From: JARRJY01 sp050116415
GTDB taxonomy: Bacteria > Pseudomonadota > Gammaproteobacteria > UBA6429 > Thiohalophilaceae
Reading direction: 5' to 3'
Length of the DNA stretch: 16,688 nucleotides
Assembly (NCBI GenBank): GCA_050116415.1
Contig: JASFOS010000041.1
Coordinates: forward strand, 1-16,688
In this document: piece after piece, positions 6,758 through 13,381 of the stretch
Numbering within the stretch: the stretch's first letter is position 1
Layout: every line of letters starts with the position of its first letter
Notes under the pieces: model-generated
Told to the model about the DNA's origin: nothing
What the model saw: only the letters and a program-made list of their open reading frames with translations
The model's database searches: none
Program-made: the position numbers and the translations under genes

Positions 6758-7246
6758 ATGGCGCGCATATTCATAAGTATTGGCAGTAATATCAACCCGT
6801 CAGAAAACGTGCGTTGTGCCGTCAGCGTGTTACGCCAGTATTTTTCCGATATCCAGGTTTCGCCGGTGTATGAAAGTGAGGCAGTCGGCTTTGCGGGTGA
6901 TAATTTTCTCAACCTGGTGGTGGGTGCCAGTACTGATCTGGAAATCCACGAGGTCAACACGCTATTACATACCATAGAGGATGAGTATGGCCGTGATCGC
7001 AGTGGCCCGCGTTTCTCGTCCCGAACGATTGATCTGGACCTGTTGCTCTACGACGATATGGTCATCAAGGAAGACGGGCTGGAGATTCCGCGTGAAGAAA
7101 TTACCCGCAACGCGTTTGTACTCTGGCCACTGGCGGATATCGCCCCGAACGTGGTCCACCCGGAAAAACAGCAGACCATTGCCGAGTTGTGGGCGGCGTT
7201 TGATAAACAAAGCCAGGCACTTTGGCCAGTCGATATCGACTTGTAG
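6758..7246 (+). CDS. folK: 6-hydroxymethyl-7,8-dihydropterin pyrophosphokinase FolK
   Basis: The 162-residue kinase transfers pyrophosphate from ATP to 6-hydroxymethyl-7,8-dihydropterin, the step before dihydropteroate synthase. It shows the N-terminal ISIGSNINP motif, SPVYESEAVGF (35-45), NFLNLVVGA (49-57) and the ATP/pterin-binding RFSSRTIDLDLLLYDD (about 85-100), in which D92 and D94 are the expected magnesium ligands. Length is typical. It shares a transcript with folB. The stop codon lies one base from the stop codon of the converging pteridine reductase gene, so there is no room for a terminator between them. Confidence 0.97.
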   Translation: MARIFISIGSNINPSENVRCAVSVLRQYFSDIQVSPVYESEAVGFAGDNFLNLVVGASTDLEIHEVNTLLHTIEDEYGRDRSGPRFSSRTIDLDLLLYDDMVIKEDGLEIPREEITRNAFVLWPLADIAPNVVHPEKQQTIAELWAAFDKQSQALWPVDIDL

Positions 7247-7247
7247 G

Positions 7248-7982
7248 TTAAGAATTCAGGCTGCGGCCACCATCGACGGCCAGTATCTGGCCGGTCATGT
7301 ACTCGGCATCTTTTATCAGGAACAGAATCGCTTTCGCAATATCCGTTGGTTCCCCTTTGCGCTTCAGGAAAGTACGCGAAACAATTTTTTCCTTGCCGGC
7401 TTCATCCAGGTGTTCCGGCCAGAGGATCGCCCCCGGTGCTATGGCATTGACCCTTATTTCCGGACCCAGCTCGCAGGCCAGCGACTTGGTCATCATCACC
7501 AGGCCAGCCTTGGCCATGCTGTAGACCGGGAAGGCCTTGAGTGGCCTTTCCGCATGAATATCCACGATGTTCACAATGCAGCCATGATGTTGTTTCAGAA
7601 AAGGCGCTGCCGCCTGGGAGAGGAAGAACGGCGCCTTCAGGTTTGAACCGATCAGGTCATCCCACTGTGTCTCGGTAACATGGCCGATCTCGGTGCTGTA
7701 AAAACTGGAGGCATTGTTAATCAGAACATCAAGGCGTCCCCAGCGTTCTTCGGCCGCCTTGACCATTTTCGGTAATTGACGGGTTTCGTGTAAATCGGCC
7801 TTGATCAGGATCACCGAGTCAGCCCGCTGGGCCAGTAATTCATCGCGCAGGGCCTTGGCGGCCTCATCGGAACTGCGATAATGCAATACCAGGTTCATGC
7901 CCTGGGCGTGCAACATGCGCGCAGTCATGGCGCCAATTCGGTGAGCTGCACCTGTGATAAGAACGACCTTATTGTCCAGCAT
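7248..7982 (-). CDS. folM: Pteridine reductase, short-chain dehydrogenase family (FolM-like)
   Basis: The 244-residue NAD(P)H-dependent reductase belongs to the SDR superfamily. TGAAHRIG (10-17) is the pteridine-reductase version of the nucleotide-binding glycine motif, followed by HYRSS, which suggests NADPH use. NNASSFY (89-95) and the catalytic D141, Y154 and K158 (YSMAK) are present; an Asp instead of the usual SDR Ser is characteristic of pteridine reductases. The expected role is reduction of dihydropterins or dihydrofolate to tetrahydro forms. An AAAGGA lies about 11 nt before the ATG. The position beside folB-folK supports a folate/pterin role. The alternative, a general SDR, is less likely because of the RIG and Asp features. 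Confidence 0.9.
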   Translation of the reverse strand: MLDNKVVLITGAAHRIGAMTARMLHAQGMNLVLHYRSSDEAAKALRDELLAQRADSVILIKADLHETRQLPKMVKAAEERWGRLDVLINNASSFYSTEIGHVTETQWDDLIGSNLKAPFFLSQAAAPFLKQHHGCIVNIVDIHAERPLKAFPVYSMAKAGLVMMTKSLACELGPEIRVNAIAPGAILWPEHLDEAGKEKIVSRTFLKRKGEPTDIAKAILFLIKDAEYMTGQILAVDGGRSLNS

Positions 7983-8045
7983 GCTTATGGTATCCTTTGG
8001 TTTTTACGAATGCGTGGCATGACATCATACGTGATGTAAATTTTA

Positions 8046-9290
8046 ATGGAAAACACGGCCCATGAGCCAGAAGCGATGAACCAGGATCTTACACACAATT
8101 TAGCAGATGCCGGATCCCCGGTGCTGTCTTTACCCGAGCCGGGTAGCGAGGCGATACAACACAGTCAACGACTGGTCGAGCATATCCATACCTGTATCGA
8201 GACACAGGATGGTTTCCTGTCTTTTGCCGATTACATGGAACAGGTACTCTATGCGCCCGGCCTGGGTTACTACAGCGCCGGGAGTCGTAAACTGGGACAG
8301 GACGGTGATTTTATTACCGCGCCGGAAATCTCGCCGCTGTTTTCGCGCTGTTTGGCCAACGCGCTGCAAGGTGTACTAACGCCCGATAGCCAACTGCAAG
8401 GCAACATACTGGAAGTGGGTGCCGGTACCGGCATCATGGCGGCAACGATTTTATTACAACTGGAAAGCAGTCGAAGTTTGCCCGGGCAATACTTGATCCT
8501 TGAACGCAGTGCGGAACTGCGTGAACGCCAGCAGCAAACCTTGCAACAGCATTGTCCGCACTTACTGGGGAGGGTGAGTTGGCTGGATGATTTACCCCAC
8601 GGATTCAACGGGGTGGTAATTGCCAACGAATTGCTCGACGCCTTGCCGGTACACCGGGTGACCAGGCAACACGGCCAATGGCAGGAACTGGGGGTAACGT
8701 TTAATGGCCAGTTCAGTTACGCCACGCGTGAAATAACACAGCCCCGCCTGCAGCAACGTTTGCGGATGATCGAGTCAGAACTGGGCGAACTGCCGGAAGG
8801 TTATACCACGGAAATCAACCTGGCGGCTGAAGACTGGATTCATAGCCTGGCCAGTTGCCTGGAGCAAGGTATGGTCCTGCTGATCGATTACGGATACTCG
8901 CAGCATGAGTATTATCATCCACAGCGGCAACAGGGGACCTTGATGTGCCACTACCGGCATCGTGCGCATGATGATCCCTTTGTTTATCCCGGCTTGCAGG
9001 ATATTACCGCGCACGTGGATTTCACGGCCATGGCGGATGCGGCCCTGGATGCGGGTTTGAAAGTGCGCGGTTATACCGCGCAGGCGTTATTCCTGATGGA
9101 TAATGGTTTAAACGAACTGGCCGAGACAGTGGCGGCGCAAGATGCGGAGCAACAACTCAGGCTGGCAACCGAGATACGCCGTCTGACGTTACCCCAGGAA
9201 ATGGGTGAAAGCTTCAAGGTCATACTGTTCAGTAAAAACACCGATGAGATGTTGCCCGGTTTTGCCATGGATATGCGCGAGCGTTTATAA
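8046..9290 (+). CDS. MidA/NDUFAF7-family class I SAM-dependent methyltransferase (COG1565)
   Basis: The product of up to 414 residues matches the MidA family, whose mitochondrial members methylate an arginine of a complex I subunit; bacterial substrates are not well defined. Signatures are FADYMEQVLYAPGLGYYSAG (60-79), GDFITAPEISPLF (87-99), the SAM-binding ILEVGAGTGIMAA (121-133), IANELLDALPVHR (192-204), and later LLIDYGYSQHEYYHPQRQQGTL-type sequence around 280-300. The first 35 or so residues are poorly conserved-looking; the ATG at 8076 (residue 11), preceded by AGAAG, is an alternative start. It heads a plus-strand cluster, with uppP 23 bp downstream, and is divergent from the pteridine reductase. 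Confidence 0.9.
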   Translation: MENTAHEPEAMNQDLTHNLADAGSPVLSLPEPGSEAIQHSQRLVEHIHTCIETQDGFLSFADYMEQVLYAPGLGYYSAGSRKLGQDGDFITAPEISPLFSRCLANALQGVLTPDSQLQGNILEVGAGTGIMAATILLQLESSRSLPGQYLILERSAELRERQQQTLQQHCPHLLGRVSWLDDLPHGFNGVVIANELLDALPVHRVTRQHGQWQELGVTFNGQFSYATREITQPRLQQRLRMIESELGELPEGYTTEINLAAEDWIHSLASCLEQGMVLLIDYGYSQHEYYHPQRQQGTLMCHYRHRAHDDPFVYPGLQDITAHVDFTAMADAALDAGLKVRGYTAQALFLMDNGLNELAETVAAQDAEQQLRLATEIRRLTLPQEMGESFKVILFSKNTDEMLPGFAMDMRERL

Positions 9291-9313
9291 CAACTAAAAG
9301 AGAACAGAAGATC

Positions 9314-10108
9314 ATGACGTTAATTCAAATCATCGTGCTGGCTGTGGTACAGGGGCTTACCGAGTTCTTGCCGATTTCAAGTTCAGCGCATCTTATCCTG
9401 GTGCCGGTGCTCAGCGAATGGCCGGACCAGGGACTGGCCTTTGACGTGGCGGTGCACGTGGGTACCCTCAGCGCGGTGGTCTGGTATTTTCGCCATGATG
9501 TTGTGTCGATGACAAAGGACTGGAGCCGTTCATGCCTGCAACGCAAAACCGTCGGTGACAGTCGCCTTGCCTGGGCAGTAATCCTCGCCACGATTCCGGT
9601 GGGCGCCGGTGGCCTGTTATTGCACGACCTGGTGGATACCGTGTTACGTTCACCGCTGGTGATTGCCTGGGCCACCATCGGCTTTGGCCTGTTGTTATGG
9701 TGGGCCGATGTGCAGGGCAAGCGAGCGCGCGACGAGCATCATCTCAACTGGAAAGATATTATCGTGATCGGCCTGGCACAGGTGCTGGCCCTGGTTCCGG
9801 GAACCTCCCGTTCCGGGATTACCATGACGGCGGGTTTGATGATGGGGTTAACGCGTAGTGCGGCGGCGCGCTTCTCGTTTTTACTTTCCATTCCCGTGAT
9901 CCTGATGGCCGGGGGATACAAGAGCATCAAGTTGTTACAAGCCGGCCAGGTCGACTGGAATGCCATTTTCATCGGGACCGCACTTTCAGCGGTTACCGCC
10001 TACCTCTGTATCCACGTATTCCTGAAAGTACTCGAGCGTATGGGCATGTTACCGTTTGTCATCTACCGGTTAATGCTGGGCGCGCTATTACTGTACCTGT
10101 TTATATGA
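9314..10108 (+). CDS. uppP: Undecaprenyl-diphosphatase UppP (BacA)
   Basis: The 264-residue multi-pass membrane enzyme dephosphorylates undecaprenyl diphosphate so the lipid carrier can be reused in peptidoglycan synthesis; overexpression gives bacitracin resistance. Both active-site motifs are present: QGLTEFLPISSSAH (13-26, with E17 and H26) and PGTSRSGIT (162-170, with R167). The rest alternates hydrophobic helices and short loops, as the family does. An AGAAG ribosome binding site precedes the ATG. The stop overlaps the start of the VanZ-like gene by ATGA, so the two are translationally coupled. Confidence 0.97.
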   Translation: MTLIQIIVLAVVQGLTEFLPISSSAHLILVPVLSEWPDQGLAFDVAVHVGTLSAVVWYFRHDVVSMTKDWSRSCLQRKTVGDSRLAWAVILATIPVGAGGLLLHDLVDTVLRSPLVIAWATIGFGLLLWWADVQGKRARDEHHLNWKDIIVIGLAQVLALVPGTSRSGITMTAGLMMGLTRSAAARFSFLLSIPVILMAGGYKSIKLLQAGQVDWNAIFIGTALSAVTAYLCIHVFLKVLERMGMLPFVIYRLMLGALLLYLFI

Positions 10109-10485
10109 GGTTGCGATATCACAAATTCTGGCTGTTGTTGGGCTGGGGGATGATCGTGCTGGTGTTGTATTTATCGTTAACACCGCAGCCACCGGAACTG
10201 GGTTTCGAGTTGTGGGACAAGCTGAAACATTTCATTGCTTATGCAGTCTTGATGGGCTGGTTTGGCCAACTCTATCGGCAGCATCGGCGCCTGCTGTATG
10301 CGCTTGGCTTTATCGGCATGGGTATTGCCGTCGAGTACTTACAGGGTATGGGCGAGTATCGTATGTTTGAGTATCATGACATGCTCGCCAATCTGCTGGG
10401 TGTGAGTATTGCCGTGCTGGTTCTTTATCTGAAAGGTGACCAGGTTTTACACTGGTTTGAAAAAAAGGTATTAAAAGCCGGATGA
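10105..10485 (+). CDS. VanZ-like family membrane protein
   Basis: This small protein of 126 residues has three or four hydrophobic helices. Typical VanZ-like elements are the N-terminal LYLSLTPQPPE, then WDKLKHFIAYAVLMGWF with the conserved K-H pair, GIAVEYLQGM with a conserved Glu, and YHDMLANLLGVSIA. VanZ itself gives low-level teicoplanin resistance; for this widespread small family in Gram-negatives no function is established, and resistance should not be inferred. The start overlaps the uppP stop and its stop overlaps the cmoA start, each by 4 bp (ATGA). Confidence 0.85.
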   Translation: MRLRYHKFWLLLGWGMIVLVLYLSLTPQPPELGFELWDKLKHFIAYAVLMGWFGQLYRQHRRLLYALGFIGMGIAVEYLQGMGEYRMFEYHDMLANLLGVSIAVLVLYLKGDQVLHWFEKKVLKAG

Positions 10486-11207
10486 GTAAAGACGATATTT
10501 ATGCTGAAAATAAAGCCATGATTGTCGATTTTGCTTTCGATGAAAAAGTGGCGCGCGTGTTCCCGGACATGATTCGTCGTTCGGTGCCCGGTTATGAATC
10601 AATCATTACCATGATTGGCCTGATTGCCGACCAGTACGCTAAACCCGATTCCAATATATATGACCTGGGTTGTTCACTGGGGGCGGCTACGCTCTCCATG
10701 CGCAAGCAACTCAGGCAGAGCGGATGCAAAATCATTGCGGTCGATAATGCCGAGGCGATGCTCGAGCAATGCAAGGCCAACCTGGCAATAGAAGCATCGC
10801 AGACAAAAACCGAACTGGTCTGTTCCGATATCCAGGATATCGAAATCGAAAATGCATCGGTGGTGGTGATGAACTTTACCCTGCAGTTCATTGCCCCGGA
10901 AGCACGTTTCGAGATGGTAAAAAAAATATACGATGGTTTACGACCCGGTGGGGTATTGGTGTTGTCCGAGAAAATTATCTTTGCCAACGACCTGGAACAG
11001 GATGAGCAGGAAGCTTTACAACTGGCTTTCAAAAAGGCCAATGGTTACAGTGATCTGGAAATTAGCCAGAAGCGCACCGCGCTGGAAAATGTCCTGATCC
11101 CGGACACCCTGGAACTACACCAGGAACGCCTCAACGCCGTTGGTTTTGCACGTAGTCACCTGTGGTTCCAGTGTTTTAATTTTGTTTCGTTACTTGCCAT
11201 CAAATGA
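10482..11207 (+). CDS. cmoA: Carboxy-S-adenosyl-L-methionine synthase CmoA
   Basis: The 241-residue enzyme converts SAM and prephenate to carboxy-SAM, the donor for 5-oxyacetyl-uridine (cmo5U) at tRNA position 34. Matches to the family run through the whole length: DFAFDEKVARVFPDMIRRSVPGY (16-38), YDLGCSLGAATLSMRK (60-75), VDNAEAM (87-93), NFTLQFI (131-137) and RPGGVLVLSEKI. Length is close to that of E. coli CmoA. The start overlaps the VanZ-like gene and the stop overlaps cmoB, both by 4 bp. Confidence 0.97.
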   Translation: MSKDDIYAENKAMIVDFAFDEKVARVFPDMIRRSVPGYESIITMIGLIADQYAKPDSNIYDLGCSLGAATLSMRKQLRQSGCKIIAVDNAEAMLEQCKANLAIEASQTKTELVCSDIQDIEIENASVVVMNFTLQFIAPEARFEMVKKIYDGLRPGGVLVLSEKIIFANDLEQDEQEALQLAFKKANGYSDLEISQKRTALENVLIPDTLELHQERLNAVGFARSHLWFQCFNFVSLLAIK

Positions 11208-12178
11208 ATGACTATACCTCGTTACTTGCGTTTATGCAGCAGCAGCCTGCTTTTGCACAGTGGGCAGGCATCTTACCTGCACAAATTGAAAACGGACTGA
11301 GCAGGCAGCGTCATGGCGATCTTCCCGCCTGGCAGTCGATAATAGAAAGTTTGCCTGAGCTGGTTCCGTCTTCGGTAGAACTGGATGCTGACAGGGTGCG
11401 CGCCGGCATTGCCGACGATGTGAATGATGAGCAACGCCAGGCACTTCGGCAGCAACTCAAGCAACTAAGCCCCTGGCGCAAGGGGCCCTACGAACTGTTC
11501 GGTATCCATATTGATACTGAATGGCATTCTGACTGGAAGTGGGATCGGTTAAAGGATCATATACAGCCGCTGCAGGGTAAAACCGTGCTGGATGTCGGCT
11601 GTGGTAACGGTTATCACTGCTGGCGCATGAAGGGGGCAGGTGCTGAACGGGTGATTGGCATTGATCCGACACCGTTATTTATCATGCAATACCAGGTGTT
11701 AAGGAAATACCTGGGTGAACACCAGGTTGACGTGGTGCCGGTGGGCATTGATGACGTGCCCAAACAGTTACAGGGCTTCGATACGGTGTTTTCCATGGGG
11801 GTGCTTTATCACCGGCGTTCACCGATTGATCATATTCTGCAATTAAAGGGCTGTTTAAAACCGGGCGGTGAACTGGTGCTGGAGACACTCATTATCGATG
11901 CTGGTGAAAACGAAGTGCTGGTGCCGGAAGATCGTTATGCCCGCATGGGCAATGTCTGGTTTATTCCTTCCATCAAGCAGCTTGAACGCTGGCTACAACG
12001 TTGCGGCATGAAAAATATTCGCCTGGTAGATGTTAACCAGACCTCGGTGGAGGAGCAGCGAGCCACGGAATGGATGGAGTTTCAGTCATTAAAGGATTTT
12101 CTTGATCCGGCTGACAGGAATAAAAGTATTGAGGGTTATCCTGCCCCAAAAAGAGCCATCATTCTCTCGCATAAGTAA
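11204..12178 (+). CDS. cmoB: tRNA U34 carboxymethyltransferase CmoB
   Basis: The 324-residue enzyme transfers the carboxymethyl group from carboxy-SAM to 5-hydroxyuridine at the wobble position of tRNAs that read four-codon boxes. Signatures are WRKGPYELFGIHIDTEW (91-107), the SAM-binding LDVGCGNGYHCW (129-140), IGIDPT, FSMGVLYHRRSP and the C-terminal GYPAPKRAI with the conserved late arginine. Length equals the E. coli enzyme within one residue. It is the last gene of the midA-uppP-vanZ-cmoA-cmoB cluster; its ATG overlaps the cmoA stop, which fits a tight stoichiometric coupling of donor synthesis and transfer. Confidence 0.98.
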   Translation: MNDYTSLLAFMQQQPAFAQWAGILPAQIENGLSRQRHGDLPAWQSIIESLPELVPSSVELDADRVRAGIADDVNDEQRQALRQQLKQLSPWRKGPYELFGIHIDTEWHSDWKWDRLKDHIQPLQGKTVLDVGCGNGYHCWRMKGAGAERVIGIDPTPLFIMQYQVLRKYLGEHQVDVVPVGIDDVPKQLQGFDTVFSMGVLYHRRSPIDHILQLKGCLKPGGELVLETLIIDAGENEVLVPEDRYARMGNVWFIPSIKQLERWLQRCGMKNIRLVDVNQTSVEEQRATEWMEFQSLKDFLDPADRNKSIEGYPAPKRAIILSHK

Positions 12179-12194
12179 GCCAGGTTTATGGCTT
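12177..12194 (+). terminator. Possible weak terminator after cmoB
   Basis: AAGCCA (12177-12182) and TGGCTT (12189-12194) form a perfect 6-bp stem around a 6-nt loop, starting within the cmoB stop codon and followed by TTC. The U run is short, so this is a tentative call. Confidence 0.35.
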
Positions 12195-12394
12195 TTCAAG
12201 CCCGGTGACTCGATTTTCTCCAACTCCATGACAATAGCATTGTTTTTTCTGTGGCGGTCAATCAAGTGACCTGTTGATTCGCTTCTTACGGTTGATGGTT
12301 TTTGCTTGTAATTCATTTGCTTATCAGTGAAGGTTGACTGGAAACCCGTTTTTCACCGACAACGACACAGATTTGGGCAAAATAAAGTGTATTT

Positions 12395-12424
12395 TTGCCA
12401 GTAACGCCTAAAATTTAATATAAA
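12395..12424 (+). promoter_or_regulatory. Candidate sigma-70 promoter of rpfF
   Basis: TTGCCA (12395-12400, 5/6 match to TTGACA) and TATAAA (12419-12424, 5/6 match to TATAAT) are separated by 18 nt in an AT-rich context. Transcription would start near 12431, about 75 nt before rpfF. Confidence 0.5.
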
Positions 12425-12440
12425 TGGCATAGTTTTAGCT
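12425..12440 (+). promoter_or_regulatory. Candidate sigma-54 (-24/-12) element of rpfF
   Basis: TGGCA (12425-12429) and TAGCT (12436-12440) place GG and GC exactly 10 nt apart, as sigma-54 promoters require, with good matches to TGGCAC and TTGCW. The start would be near 12451, 55 nt before rpfF. It lies directly behind the sigma-70 -10 box, so the two could compete. Chance occurrence is possible. Confidence 0.35.
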
Positions 12441-12493
12441 TCATGAATAATAAATACTTATACGTAACGCAAGCGTGACAAACAGGAAGTAGC

Positions 12494-12499
12494 AGGAGG
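12494..12499 (+). promoter_or_regulatory. Strong ribosome binding site of rpfF
   Basis: AGGAGG, 6 nt before the ATG at 12506, is a full Shine-Dalgarno match. It fixes the rpfF start and implies efficient translation. Confidence 0.8.
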
Positions 12500-12505
12500 A
12501 AAACC

Positions 12506-13381
12506 ATGAGTGTACAAGACGGGCATTATATTGATTTACAGTTCACTGAATCATTCTCTGAATTACGTGTTCACTATGATGAAGAGTTACAGGCTATCTG
12601 GGCATATATGCGCGGTTCTCCCAGGCCTTGTTTTACCCCAACTCTTCTTAAAGAGATTATTGGTTTGAATACACGGGTCAAGCTGATGGGGGGCATTAAA
12701 TATGTTATTGGTGCATCAGATGTGCCCCAGGTTTATAACCTGGGTGGGGACCTGAACCTTTTCTTCCAATATATACAAGAAGGGAAGCGTGAAAAGTTGC
12801 GCCAGTATGCCTATGATTGTGTTGAATGTGGTTACAGTAACGCAACACAAATCAACCATGGCATAACAACGATTGCCTTGGTGCAAGGCAGTGCACTGGG
12901 TGGCGGTTTTGAAGGCGCCTTGTCGTCAAATGTCGTTGTCGTCGAGGAGAACGCCAAACTTGGCTTCCCTGAAATCCTGTTTAATTTATTTCCTGGTATG
13001 GGCGCTTATACTTTTCTATCTCGCAGAATGCCTGTCAGCCAGGTTGAGAAAATGGTGTTATCGGGCGAACAATACAGTGGAGCAGACCTGTATGAAATGG
13101 GTGCGGTAGATATACTTGCCAAAGAAGGTGAGGGCGAGAAAGCTGTCAGGGAATTTATTGCAGGCCACCGCGCACAACGACGCGCAAGGATAGCAATTCA
13201 CCAGGCTCGCAATCGTTTGAACCCGATTACCATTGAAGAACTACGTGATATTGCAGATATCTGGGTAGAGGCGGCAATGGATATCAATGAAGAATCATTG
13301 CGTGTCATGGAACGCCTTGTCAGGGCACAGGATCGTAAACTGGCAACGAAAAAACTGGTTGCTTCCGTCGCCAACGCCTAG
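12506..13381 (+). CDS. rpfF: DSF (diffusible signal factor) synthase RpfF, crotonase family
   Basis: The 291-residue enzyme has the length and sequence pattern of RpfF, which makes cis-2-unsaturated fatty acid signals from acyl-ACP by combined dehydratase and thioesterase action. Family features are RPCFTPTLLKEI (40-51), VYNLGGDLNLFF (76-87, an oxyanion-hole strand), ITTIALVQGSALGGGFE (120-136), FPEILFNLFPGMGAYTFLSRR (154-174) and GAVDILAKEGEGE. The catalytic glutamates correspond to E136 and E156, with the same 20-residue spacing as E141/E161 of Xanthomonas RpfF. An ordinary enoyl-CoA hydratase is unlikely because it lacks the FNLFPGMGAY and VYNLGGDL forms, and because rpfC lies next to it. 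It converges on rpfC, sharing a CTAG at the stops. The exact fatty acid product cannot be predicted. Confidence 0.93.
   Translation: MSVQDGHYIDLQFTESFSELRVHYDEELQAIWAYMRGSPRPCFTPTLLKEIIGLNTRVKLMGGIKYVIGASDVPQVYNLGGDLNLFFQYIQEGKREKLRQYAYDCVECGYSNATQINHGITTIALVQGSALGGGFEGALSSNVVVVEENAKLGFPEILFNLFPGMGAYTFLSRRMPVSQVEKMVLSGEQYSGADLYEMGAVDILAKEGEGEKAVREFIAGHRAQRRARIAIHQARNRLNPITIEELRDIADIWVEAAMDINEESLRVMERLVRAQDRKLATKKLVASVANA

Larger units (their letters stand above)
12179..12505. other. 327-bp intergenic region between cmoB and rpfF
   Basis: No gene is supported here. It holds the possible cmoB terminator at its left edge and, at 12256-12279, two overlapping short inverted repeats: GGTCA-N6-TGACC (12256-12271) and AATCAA-N8-TTGATT (12260-12279). 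These could be an operator. The right half (12361-12480) is AT-rich and carries the rpfF promoter candidates. The length and AT content suggest that rpfF is independently regulated rather than read from the cmo operon. Confidence 0.6.

Noticed and set aside
6981..7646. 221-codon plus-strand frame across folK and the pteridine reductase
   Set aside because: It overlaps two well-supported genes in other frames and resembles no protein; the length is a by-product of the one-base gap between them.
10105..10485. VanZ-like gene as a glycopeptide resistance determinant
   Set aside because: No vanA/H/X/Y/S/R genes are present, and VanZ-like proteins are common in Gram-negatives that are not resistant by this route.
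12089..12316. 75-codon minus-strand frame spanning the cmoB end and the intergenic region
   Set aside because: It overlaps conserved cmoB codons, has no recognisable motif, and nothing supports its expression.
12506..13381. Ordinary fatty-acid beta-oxidation enoyl-CoA hydratase
   Set aside because: The sequence pattern follows RpfF rather than FadB-type enzymes, there is no beta-oxidation neighbour, and rpfC is adjacent.
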